A DNA stretch of 28,651 bases, from positions 1-28,651 of the forward strand of contig DATJEU010000010.1 in assembly GCA_035496255.1 (NCBI GenBank), read 5' to 3'. Below, piece by piece: positions 1-6,444 of the stretch. This DNA is from Gp6-AA40 sp035496255 (lineage in GTDB: Bacteria > Acidobacteriota > Vicinamibacteria > Vicinamibacterales > UBA2999). Both the position numbers and the translations under genes were made by a program. The notes beneath the pieces were generated by a model. That model ran no database searches and had not been told where the DNA came from. It saw nothing but the letters and a program-made list of their open reading frames with translations. Numbering within the stretch: the first letter of the stretch is position 1; each line of letters opens with the position of its first letter.

Positions 1-722
1 CGCTGCGGCTCCGGTGACGGTACGGCCGCCAGCGTGACCGCTGGATTCTGGTTGACGCGCCAGAGCGGCGGGGCCGGCGTGGCATTCTCGAGACCGAGTT
101 CTGTCTCCCATTCGCGCATCACGGCGGGATCGACGTGTGGCGCCGGCGCTTCGAAGCGCTGCACGGGAGTCACGGGAACCGGGGTCGGGCCCGATGGCGG
201 CTCATGAACCGGCATCGGAGCCGGCTCGATGTCGGTGCCGGGTTCCTCGATGACGAGGTCCTCGAACGTGATCGTCTCCTCCAGATCGTCGGTCGGAGAC
301 ATGATGCGCGTCGCCCGTTCGTTGGTCGCGCGCTCCAGATAAACGCGCACCTGTTCGGCGAAGACATCCGGATCGCAGCCCTGGTTGTGCGAGTCGTGTG
401 ACCCCTTGCCCTTCCCGAACATCGAACCCTTCTCGCGGCCGTGTCCATCGTTCGACGCAAGGATCGGAATGGCGAGCGTCTGGACGTGCCCGGCGGCGTC
501 GCCGAGGTCGCGCAGCCAGCTGGTGAGCACCGCTTCGTCCTTCGGCGGCAGCAGCGGCGGCGTCAGAATCAGATCGGGGATGCGGGTCTCGACGGCGCTC
601 ACCGCTTTGGCGCCGGTGTCCGCGACGATCAGTTCCGCCTGGCGGATATGCCGGCGCACCAGGTTCGTCAGTTGCTTGGCCTGTCGATGATCGGGTTCAA
701 CCGCGAGAATCAGCACACTCAC
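1..722 (-). CDS. Degenerate receiver-domain protein, 3' end outside window
   Basis: An open frame runs from a GTG at 722-720 to the window edge (240 codons) with no stop. The first ~95 residues look like a CheY-type receiver fold: an initial hydrophobic strand LILAVEPD, then PDLILTPPLLPP where a real receiver has its phosphorylated aspartate loop. The phospho-acceptor position is occupied by threonine/proline, so this is a pseudo-receiver that probably cannot be phosphorylated. A polar, Gly/Lys/His-rich linker and an acidic, proline-rich tail follow (about residues 140-240). The GTG overlaps the TGA of the upstream small membrane protein (GTGA), so the two are probably translated together. 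It lies divergent to the Tad pilus operon. CpaE in that operon also has an atypical receiver, so a localisation or regulatory role is possible but unproven. I do not recognise the exact family. Confidence 0.7.
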   Translation of the reverse strand, partial: MSVLILAVEPDHRQAKQLTNLVRRHIRQAELIVADTGAKAVSAVETRIPDLILTPPLLPPKDEAVLTSWLRDLGDAAGHVQTLAIPILASNDGHGREKGSMFGKGKGSHDSHNQGCDPDVFAEQVRVYLERATNERATRIMSPTDDLEETITFEDLVIEEPGTDIEPAPMPVHEPPSGPTPVPVTPVQRFEAPAPHVDPAVMREWETELGLENATPAPPLWRVNQNPAVTLAAVPSPEPQ

Positions 723-1003
723 CTCATTTGCCGCATGAACACCACGAGCAGCACGGCGACGCCGGCGAATCCCGCCAGCGGGCCGTGGTCCTCACAAATC
801 TGCCAGACCGAGCGTCCGGCATCCGCCACCGGCTGCGGCACGCGCGGCGCGAAGTCAGCGGCCCTGGTCGATGCCGCCATGCCGTGCAGGTAGTCGCGTG
901 CCGGTGTGTCCATCGCCAGCACCGCGAGCGCGACGATGGTGACTGCCATCGCGGAAAGCGCCCATTCGACGACTGAGTAGCGCAGGGCGGACCGGTTGCT
1001 CAT
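719..1003 (-). CDS. Small two-helix membrane protein
   Basis: A 94-residue protein begins at the ATG at 1003-1001. One hydrophobic segment lies at about residues 10-31 (VVEWALSAMAVTIVALAVLA) and a second at about 74-90 (GPLAGFAGVAVLLVVFM), joined by a ~40-residue polar loop with one cysteine. It ends in a short basic tail, MRQMR. No catalytic motif is visible and I do not recognise a family. No clear Shine-Dalgarno precedes the ATG. In-frame starts further upstream would add an Ala/Pro-rich leader that looks non-coding, so I chose this start. Its TGA overlaps the GTG of the following pseudo-receiver gene. The pair diverges from the pilus operon, which suggests a membrane-anchored accessory of the pilus system, but that rests on context alone. 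Confidence 0.6.
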   Translation of the reverse strand: MSNRSALRYSVVEWALSAMAVTIVALAVLAMDTPARDYLHGMAASTRAADFAPRVPQPVADAGRSVWQICEDHGPLAGFAGVAVLLVVFMRQMR

Positions 1004-1161
1004 AACGTGCGCGGGTGCTGGGGCAAGAGCCATTCCGCTGCCCGCCGCTGCCGGGCACACCGTCTTTTCGAGAGAGATCGAACGACCGATTGCGTCAGGG
1101 TGGGCATGCGGCCCGAGTCACGGACGAAATTCGTGCTGCCGATTACAAGGCGGGAGCGCGC

Positions 1162-1213
1162 ACCCCCGTCTCTCACCTCCGTCTCGCACCCCCGTCTCGC
1201 ACCCTCGTCTCCG
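1162..1213. repeat. 13-bp tandem repeat, four copies
   Basis: Four adjacent 13-bp units begin at 1162, 1175, 1188 and 1201. The best unit is ACCCCCGTCTCGC, and copies differ from it at one to three positions. The array ends about 150 bp upstream of the sigma-54-like promoter, within the distance at which enhancer-binding proteins can act. A binding role is an inference. Confidence 0.8.
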
Positions 1214-1365
1214 ATCCCCAAAACCATCACAGCCGTTACGAATGTGCGGGCTGAGGACGGGTGCGCGAGCGGTCGCGCGGTCGCGATTCCCGCGAACACC
1301 CACGCTCGCTTAACCCGCATCAACACAGGACTTCCATCCGCTTCTCACGGTCACGTCCGCGCGCG

Positions 1366-1380
1366 TGGCACAGCCGTTGC
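1366..1380 (+). promoter_or_regulatory. Predicted sigma-54 (RpoN) promoter for the pilin operon
   Basis: TGGCAC at 1366-1371, five bases, then TTGC at 1377-1380. The GG and GC dinucleotides are exactly ten bases apart, which is the -24/-12 arrangement of RpoN promoters. Transcription would start near 1392, giving a leader of about 80 nt before the pilin ATG at 1472. Sigma-54 control is known for several type IV pilin genes. The operon would then need an enhancer-binding activator, which is not in this window. Confidence 0.65.
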
Positions 1381-1471
1381 CCCTAGAGGGTCCGTCTCGC
1401 GATTCGTGCCGCGGCGCGACTTCGCACCCATTGACCACACGCGCGTCCGCCGACGCGCAGGAGAGAAACAC

Positions 1472-1654
1472 ATGAAGCTGTTGACCCACGTTCGCGACTT
1501 CGTGCGCGCTGAAGAAGGCCAGGACCTGATCGAATATGCGCTGCTCGTCGCGCTCATCTCGATCGTCTGTGTGGCGGCGCTCGAGATCGCAGGCACGCAG
1601 GTGAACCGGATCTTCTCGAACATCGGCACGAAGCTGACCAACGCCGGCAACTAA
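1472..1654 (+). CDS. flp: Flp/Fap-type pilin (first copy)
   Basis: A 60-residue prepilin of the Flp family, the structural subunit of the type IVc (Tad) pilus. A short basic leader ends in EEG, followed by QDLIEYALLVALISIV, the conserved start of the mature pilin with Glu at +5 and the hydrophobic assembly helix. Cleavage by CpaA is expected between Gly16 and Gln17, giving a 44-residue mature subunit. The longer in-frame extension upstream has no protein-like character. The ATG at 1472 has a good Shine-Dalgarno (AGGAGAG, 1459-1465) and a family-typical length. It is first in the operon, behind the predicted sigma-54 promoter and ahead of an attenuator-like hairpin, as expected for the most abundant product of the cluster. 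Confidence 0.95.
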   Translation: MKLLTHVRDFVRAEEGQDLIEYALLVALISIVCVAALEIAGTQVNRIFSNIGTKLTNAGN

Positions 1655-1688
1655 CTGACACACCGAACTTCCAGCGGAGGGAGTCACG

Positions 1689-1739
1689 ATGAAGCTGATT
1701 TCGTATCTGTTGGCGTTCCTCTGCGAGGAAGAGGGATAG
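1689..1739 (+). pseudogene. Stand-alone prepilin leader mini-ORF (truncated flp)
   Basis: A 16-codon frame, MKLISYLLAFLCEEEG then TAG, reads exactly like a Flp prepilin leader and stops at the glycine where the peptidase would cut. The first pilin has MKLLTHVRDFVRAEEG and the second MRIIHLLTALLRDDAG, each followed by QDLIEYALL. Here nothing of the mature pilin remains. A strong Shine-Dalgarno (GGAGGGAG, 1676-1683) lies five bases before the ATG, so it is probably translated. The simplest reading is a third pilin copy that lost its mature region. The alternative is a retained leader peptide that regulates translation or competes for the prepilin peptidase. Too short for most gene callers. Confidence 0.6.
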
Positions 1740-1741
1740 CC

Positions 1742-1800
1742 CCCCGCAACGCGGGGAATCGAGGGGAGGCGCGGACCACGGTGGTCCGCGCCGCGTTTTT
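1742..1800 (+). terminator. Hairpin pair with T-tract: attenuator between the pilins
   Basis: A small hairpin CCCCGC-AAC-GCGGGG (1742-1756) starts two bases after the mini-ORF stop. A larger one follows: arms GGCGCGGACCAC (1768-1779) and GTGGTCCGCGCC (1781-1792), 12 complementary bases with a central G, then GCG and five T (1796-1800). This is the form of an intrinsic terminator. As the second pilin begins at 1820, it probably lets only part of the transcription pass into the assembly genes. Confidence 0.75.
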
Positions 1801-1819
1801 GCGAAAGGGACGAGTGGCA

Positions 1820-1993
1820 ATGCGGATCATTCACCTACTCACCGCGCTCCTGCGAGATGACGCAGGCCAGGACCTGATCGAATACGCGCTGCTCGTTGCC
1901 TTGATCGCCATCGTCGCGGTCGCCGGCGTCACCACCGTGGGCACCACGGTGCGCGACGTCTTCTGGGTCAAGATCGCGAACGCACTGCCATGA
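1820..1993 (+). CDS. flp: Flp/Fap-type pilin (second copy)
   Basis: A 57-residue Flp prepilin. The leader ends DDAG and is followed by QDLIEYALLVALIAIV, nearly identical in protein and DNA to the first pilin over this segment, while the rest diverges. Cleavage is expected after Gly16. The start at 1820 is family-typical and sits nine bases after an AAAGGGA stretch. The gene overlaps cpaA by four bases (ATGA), so pilin and its peptidase are translationally coupled. It may be a minor pilin or an alternative major subunit; its position behind the attenuator suggests lower expression than the first copy. Confidence 0.93.
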   Translation: MRIIHLLTALLRDDAGQDLIEYALLVALIAIVAVAGVTTVGTTVRDVFWVKIANALP

Positions 1994-2487
1994 ACGCCAC
2001 AGTGCTCCTGGTGCTCGGTACCGGCCTGGTCGCGTCGGCGATCGACCTGCGCACCCGCCGCGTGCCGAACCTTCTGACATTTCCGGTCGCCTGCTTCGGC
2101 CTGCTGTTCGCGCTGGCAGGCCTGACCGGCCTGACGCTTGCCGACGCGGCGTTCGGCTGCCTCGTCGGCCTCGGCCTGATGCTGCCGCTGCACATTCTCG
2201 GCGGCACCGGCGCGGGCGACGTGAAGCTGATGGCCGCCTTCGGCGCGTTTCTCGGCCCGGCCGGCGTCTTCGGCGCCTTCGTCCGCATGGCCATCGTCGG
2301 CGGTCTCATCGCCGTCGGCGTCGCCCTCTATCGCGGCCGTCTTCGCGAAACGCTCAACGGCACGGCGCTCCTGGTGGCGCGCACCGAGGGTGTTGCGGCC
2401 GCGATCGCGAGCCCGGCCATGAACAACCGTTTTCCGTACGCGCCGGCGGTGGCGATTGGCGCCGCGCTGGTGGCGCTGGGATGGTGA
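1990..2487 (+). CDS. cpaA: Prepilin peptidase CpaA/TadV (A24 family)
   Basis: A 165-residue membrane aspartic peptidase that removes the leaders of Flp pilins and pseudopilins at the inner membrane. The two A24 aspartates are visible: Asp19 in AIDLRTRRVPN and Asp77 in the GAGD signature of GTGAGDVKLMAA. Several hydrophobic segments surround them. It is short and has no N-terminal methylase domain, as usual for CpaA/TadV and unlike PilD. The ATG overlaps the TGA of the second pilin. The C-terminal FPYAPAVAIGA segment is also typical of the family. Expected substrates are both pilins and the TadE/TadG-like proteins. Confidence 0.95.
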   Translation: MNATVLLVLGTGLVASAIDLRTRRVPNLLTFPVACFGLLFALAGLTGLTLADAAFGCLVGLGLMLPLHILGGTGAGDVKLMAAFGAFLGPAGVFGAFVRMAIVGGLIAVGVALYRGRLRETLNGTALLVARTEGVAAAIASPAMNNRFPYAPAVAIGAALVALGW

Positions 2488-2492
2488 GACAT

Positions 2493-2927
2493 ATGAGAAG
2501 GCGAATCCGCAGTGAACGGGGCGCCGCACTGATTGAGGCGGCGTTCACGCTGCCGCTGCTGCTGTTCGTCTCGGTGGGCATCATCGAGTTCGGCCGCGCC
2601 TTCCAGACCTGGCAGATCGTCACCAACGCCGCGCGCGAGGGCGCGCGGGTCGCCGTGTTGCCGGGCACGTCCGACGACATGGTGAAGAGCCGTGTGCAGA
2701 GCTATCTGGATCTCGGCATCAACGATCCGCAGACCGCGACGATCACCATCGACCGCACCACGACCGTCTCGCTCGGCGCCACCGGAACGGCGCCCGCGTC
2801 GAAGGTGAAGGTCGACTATCCCTTCTCGTTCATCGTGATGCAGCCGGTGGCGCAACTGCTGGTCAAGGGATCGACGGTCGGCAGCGCCTTCACGATGACA
2901 TCCGCCGCAACGATGAGGAACGAATAA
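2493..2927 (+). CDS. tadE: TadE-like pseudopilin
   Basis: A 144-residue protein with the TadE signature: a basic N-terminus, then RGAALIEAAFTLPLLLFVSVG and IEFGRAF, a single membrane helix with the Glu typical of pilin-like proteins. The remainder is predicted periplasmic. TadE is a minor pseudopilin needed for Tad pilus assembly. Two starts are possible: the ATG at 2481, which overlaps cpaA and adds MVRH, or the ATG at 2493, which begins with MRRRIRSERG as most family members do and has GGTGAG just upstream. I prefer 2493. The stop overlaps the cpaB start by one base (TAATG). Confidence 0.9.
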   Translation: MRRRIRSERGAALIEAAFTLPLLLFVSVGIIEFGRAFQTWQIVTNAAREGARVAVLPGTSDDMVKSRVQSYLDLGINDPQTATITIDRTTTVSLGATGTAPASKVKVDYPFSFIVMQPVAQLLVKGSTVGSAFTMTSAATMRNE

Positions 2928-3796
2928 TGGGCCGCAAACGACTCTACACGGTGCTGGGAATCGCGATGACCGTGGGCGCGATCTTCGCGTTCGGAACCTA
3001 TCGCTACGTCCAGGCGACGCCGGCCAACCCGGCCGAGTCCATCAACACGACGACGGTGATGGTGGCCGCGACCAACATGGACGTCGGCACCGCCCTGCGC
3101 GCGGAAGATCTCCGGGCGGTGCAGTGGCCGGCGAAGGCGGTCCCCGAAGGCTCGTTCCACAAGCCCGAGGATCTCGTCGGCCGCGGCCTGATCCAGCCGG
3201 TCGTCGCGTTCGAGCCGATCCTGCCCGGCAAGCTGTCGTCGCCGGAGGCCGGTGCCGGCCTGCCGCCGGTGATTCCCGAGGGCATGCGGGCGTTGTCGGT
3301 CCGCGTCAACGACGTGATTGGCGTCGCCGGCTACGTGCTGCCCGGCACGCGCGTCGACGTCCTCGTCAGCATCAGCCCCACCACGAACCAGCAGGACGTG
3401 ACCTCGAAGGTCATCCTCACCAACGTCCAGGTGCTCACCGCGGGCACCAAGATCGAGCGTGATGTCGACAAGGACAAGCCGGTCGCGGTGAGTGTCGTCA
3501 CGCTGCTCGTCGACCCGGAGCAGGCCGAGCGCCTGACCCTGGCGAGCACCGAGGGCAAGATTCAGCTGGCGCTGCGCAACCCGCTCGACAAGACCGCTCC
3601 ACAGACGCCGGGCGTCAAGCCGATCGTCCTGCTCGGCGGCAGCCTTTCGGCAGCGCCCAAAGGTCCGGTTGGCGCTCGCCGCGTCGCCGTGAAGCAGGCC
3701 GCCGTCGTCGCGCCGCCAGTACCGGCCGCACCGGCCCCGGTGACGGTGGAAATCATCCGCGGAGATAAGCGTGCTCAGGAAGTCGTTCGCCAGTAG
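2927..3796 (+). CDS. cpaB: Flp pilus assembly protein CpaB/RcpC
   Basis: A 289-residue protein with one N-terminal membrane helix (about residues 6-25) followed by an SAF-type domain (TTTVMVAATNMDVGTALRAED, about residues 41-105). The RcpC/CpaB core comes next, with RALSVRVNDVIGVAGYVLPG and RVDVLVS. The C-terminal ~50 residues are Ala/Pro/Val-rich. CpaB is a periplasmic, inner-membrane-anchored partner of the CpaC secretin. Its place between tadE and cpaC is the usual one. It starts on the overlapping TAATG junction with tadE. Confidence 0.93.
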   Translation: MGRKRLYTVLGIAMTVGAIFAFGTYRYVQATPANPAESINTTTVMVAATNMDVGTALRAEDLRAVQWPAKAVPEGSFHKPEDLVGRGLIQPVVAFEPILPGKLSSPEAGAGLPPVIPEGMRALSVRVNDVIGVAGYVLPGTRVDVLVSISPTTNQQDVTSKVILTNVQVLTAGTKIERDVDKDKPVAVSVVTLLVDPEQAERLTLASTEGKIQLALRNPLDKTAPQTPGVKPIVLLGGSLSAAPKGPVGARRVAVKQAAVVAPPVPAAPAPVTVEIIRGDKRAQEVVRQ

Positions 3797-3844
3797 GCCG
3801 CGATCCGCGCACAGCGGTTCCGGCATCAAGGGAGCAACACGGTC

Positions 3845-5230
3845 ATGAGACTGAAACGGTTTACCTGGGTCTTCATCTTTGTCATCGCGATCCTGCATGC
3901 GCCGACGCTTCGTGCCGACGGGCCAGATGCGGAGAGCCAGACGGTGTCGCTGATTGTCGGCCGCTCGATGGTGCTGAATACGCCGGCGCCGATCGCCCGC
4001 GTGTCGCTCACCAGCTCCGACATCGCGGACGCGCTGGTGACCTCGTCGACGCAGTTGCTGCTGCACGGCAAGGCGCCAGGCACGATCTCGATGTTCGTCT
4101 GGAACCGCGAGGGCGACGTACAGCGTTACGAGGTCTCGGTCGGCCGTGACCTCGAGAAGCTGACCGAGGAGTTCCACGAGCTGTTCCCGAAAGAGAAGAT
4201 CGACGTTCGCAGCAACGGCCACAACGTCGTCCTGTCCGGAACGGTGTCGACCAAGGACGTCGCCGAAAAGGCCGCCGGCCTCGGCGCGACGTTCGTGGAC
4301 AAGCGCGAGGACGTGGTGAACCTGCTGCAGGTCGGCCCGACGCGCACCAACCAGGTGCTGCTGCGCGTGCGCTTCGCGGAAGTGAGCCGCAACGCGCTCA
4401 CCGAGCTCGGCATGTCGCTCTTCACGAGCCCGACCGGCATTCAGAACACTCTCGGCCGCGTGACCACGCAGCAGTTCGGCAGCGCCGACTTCAGCGACCT
4501 CTCCTGGAGCAAAGCGGACAACAGCTTCGGCAGCGACGTGACGTCAGCGTCCGGCAAGGTGACATTCAGTGACTTCCTGAACCTGTTCGTGCTCAGCGAG
4601 AAGTACGACCTGGGCGTGCTGATCCGAGCCCTGCAGACCCGCGGGCTGTTCGAGAGCCTCGCCGAGCCGAACCTCGTCGCCGAAAGCGGCAAGGAAGCGA
4701 CGTTCCTGGCCGGCGGCGAATTTCCGATTCCGGTGGCGCAGGGTTCCGGCGCGAACATGGCGGTCAGCGTGCAGTTCAAGGAGTTCGGCATCCGCCTGAA
4801 CTTCACGCCGCAGGTTGACGGCGATATGGTCCACCTGAAGGTGGCGCCCGAAGTGAGCTCGCTCGACTTCGCCAACGCGGTGCTCCTGAACGGCTTCCGC
4901 ATTCCGGCGCTGACGACGCGTCGCACGACGACGGAGCTCGAGCTGCGTGACGGTCAGACGTTTGCCATCGCCGGCCTGCTGAACAACTCGATGAATACGA
5001 CGATGCAGAAGATCCCGGGCATCGGCGACATTCCGATCCTCGGCTATCTGTTCCGCAGCAAGGCCGCGCAGAAGCAGCGCACGGAGCTGGTCGTGATGAT
5101 CACGCCGCAGATCCTCCGCGACAATTCGCCTGGCGTTACCAACGCCTTGCCGAAGATGAGCGAACCGTTCATGGCGCCGACTCCGGACAAGAAGTCGATC
5201 GCGCCGCCGCCGCCCGCCTTCCAGCAGTAA
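3845..5230 (+). CDS. cpaC: Tad secretin CpaC/RcpA
   Basis: A 461-residue outer-membrane secretin through which the Flp pilus emerges. It has a signal peptide of about 21 residues, a pilus-associated N-terminal domain (VSLIVGRSMVLNTP, then APGTISMFVWNREG), a BON-like segment (NGHNVVLSGTVSTKDVAEKA) and the secretin domain from about residue 250. Hallmarks are EATFLAGGEFPIPVAQGSG, DGQTFAIAGLLNN and IPGIGDIPILGYLFRS. The start has GGAG at 3831-3834 upstream. No pilotin (RcpB/CpaD) gene follows; the ExeA-like ATPase at the end of the operon is a candidate for helping secretin assembly. Confidence 0.95.
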   Translation: MRLKRFTWVFIFVIAILHAPTLRADGPDAESQTVSLIVGRSMVLNTPAPIARVSLTSSDIADALVTSSTQLLLHGKAPGTISMFVWNREGDVQRYEVSVGRDLEKLTEEFHELFPKEKIDVRSNGHNVVLSGTVSTKDVAEKAAGLGATFVDKREDVVNLLQVGPTRTNQVLLRVRFAEVSRNALTELGMSLFTSPTGIQNTLGRVTTQQFGSADFSDLSWSKADNSFGSDVTSASGKVTFSDFLNLFVLSEKYDLGVLIRALQTRGLFESLAEPNLVAESGKEATFLAGGEFPIPVAQGSGANMAVSVQFKEFGIRLNFTPQVDGDMVHLKVAPEVSSLDFANAVLLNGFRIPALTTRRTTTELELRDGQTFAIAGLLNNSMNTTMQKIPGIGDIPILGYLFRSKAAQKQRTELVVMITPQILRDNSPGVTNALPKMSEPFMAPTPDKKSIAPPPPAFQQ

Positions 5231-5272
5231 GAACGAGCGCGCCAGGTGCAACAGGTCCGGGGAGTGCGAATC

Positions 5273-6442
5273 ATGCGACGACTTCGCCGAGTGTGGTCCG
5301 ACGAGAGCGGCATGTCGCTGGTCTACGTGGCCATCGGGTTCATGACCTTCATGGCCGCGTCGACCCTCGCGATCGACGTCGGCATGTTCATGACCGCGCG
5401 GAACCAGGCGCAGAACTCCGCCGACGCCGGCGCGCTGTCCGGCGTCACGGCGCTGGTCAGGAACAGTTGGACCGATCGGACGGCGTCCGGTCCGGCGGTC
5501 CAGAGCGCGATCGACACGGCGAAGAAGAACGGCGTCATGGGCAGCGCGCCGAGCGTGCTGACCACCGACGTCACGTTTCCCAACGATCCGGCGGGGAACG
5601 CGAACCGGGTGAAGGTCGACGTGTTTCGCACGACCGGCCGGACCAACGCGATTCCCACGCTGATCGGATCGCTGCTCGGCGTCAACACCGTCGATATCAA
5701 GGCCACCGCCACCGCGGAAGCGTCGCCGGCGAACGCGATGACCTGCGTGAAGCCGTTCATGATTCCGGACAAGTGGATCGAGAACAGCGACAACAAGGGC
5801 AAGGCCGACGGTCCGTGGAGTCCGTCTTCGACGTTCGACCTGGTCAACAAGGGCGGCGATCCATTGGCGAACCCGGATGTTTACATTCCCGCCACGGAGA
5901 CCGGCTACACCGGTTACACGGTGGCCAACGACGTCGGGACGCAACTCGTGCTGCGCGCCGGCACCGGCAACCAGGCCAATCCGAGCTTCTACTACTCGTG
6001 GAAGATGCCCGGAGACACGGGCGGCGATTTCTATCGTGAAAACATCGCCAACTGCAACACGTCGGTGATGGAAATGGGCAACAAGATCATCCAGGAACCG
6101 GGCGACATGAGCGGCCCGACGATTCAGGGCGTTCAGTCGCTGATCGACCAGGATCCTGATGCCATCTGGAGCACCGACTGTAAGTGCGTCGTCAACAGCA
6201 GGTTCGGCGGCGACACCCCGCGCGTGTTCCCAATCCCATTGTTCGACCCGGGGTATTACGCGCTCGGCCAGACGCAGGGACGCACGGCTGACTTCAAGAT
6301 TGCCAACTTCCTCGGATTCTTCGTCGATCACGTGTCCGGCAACCAGATTTACGGAATCGTGACGAACATCGTCGGCGTGGTGGACAAGACCAGTACGGCC
6401 CCGGCGAATGCATTTCCCAAGGCAATTCGCCTGGTGCAATAG
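5273..6442 (+). CDS. TadG-like pilus assembly protein
   Basis: A 389-residue protein with the Tad/TadG N-terminus: a basic start, GMSLVYVAIGFMTFMAASTLAIDVG as membrane helix, then a run matching the TadE/G-like domain (ARNQAQNSADAGALSGVTAL). The long remainder is predicted extracytoplasmic, with a few cysteines (ANCNTS, TDCKC) that could form disulfides. I see no von Willebrand A domain, which some TadG proteins carry. The start at 5273 follows GGGGAG (5259-5264) and gives the family-typical N-terminus; a start at 5246 would add nine unsupported residues. It probably acts as a minor pilus-associated or anchoring component. Confidence 0.85.
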   Translation: MRRLRRVWSDESGMSLVYVAIGFMTFMAASTLAIDVGMFMTARNQAQNSADAGALSGVTALVRNSWTDRTASGPAVQSAIDTAKKNGVMGSAPSVLTTDVTFPNDPAGNANRVKVDVFRTTGRTNAIPTLIGSLLGVNTVDIKATATAEASPANAMTCVKPFMIPDKWIENSDNKGKADGPWSPSSTFDLVNKGGDPLANPDVYIPATETGYTGYTVANDVGTQLVLRAGTGNQANPSFYYSWKMPGDTGGDFYRENIANCNTSVMEMGNKIIQEPGDMSGPTIQGVQSLIDQDPDAIWSTDCKCVVNSRFGGDTPRVFPIPLFDPGYYALGQTQGRTADFKIANFLGFFVDHVSGNQIYGIVTNIVGVVDKTSTAPANAFPKAIRLVQ

Positions 6443-6444
6443 TG

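Larger units (their letters stand above)
1004..1471. promoter_or_regulatory. Divergent control region upstream of the Tad operon
   Basis: This 468-bp stretch separates the leftward pair from the first pilin. It contains a four-copy 13-bp tandem repeat (1162-1213), a sigma-54-type promoter (1366-1380), a short palindrome ACGAA-A-TTCGT at 1124-1134, and a Shine-Dalgarno AGGAGAG at 1459-1465 serving the ATG at 1472. A frame open from 1007 runs into the pilin but is Arg/Pro/Ser-rich with no recognisable domain, so I treat it as non-coding. Confidence 0.65.

Noticed and set aside
1124..1134. Palindrome ACGAA-A-TTCGT as an operator
   Set aside because: Only 11 bp, does not extend, and is not repeated in the region; too weak to call a site.
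1007..1471. Long open frame in phase with the first pilin, which would give a 215-residue protein
   Set aside because: The extra 155 residues are Arg/Pro/Ser-rich, include the 13-bp repeat array and the sigma-54 promoter, and match no domain. The pilin ATG at 1472 has its own Shine-Dalgarno and family-typical length.
2816..4222. Long leftward frame opposite cpaB and cpaC
   Set aside because: GC-rich antisense shadow; product is Arg/His/Asp-rich with no domain, while the plus strand has well-known pilus genes.
4544..6439. 631-codon leftward frame opposite cpaC and the tadG-like gene
   Set aside because: Antisense shadow with biased composition; strong family matches exist on the plus strand.
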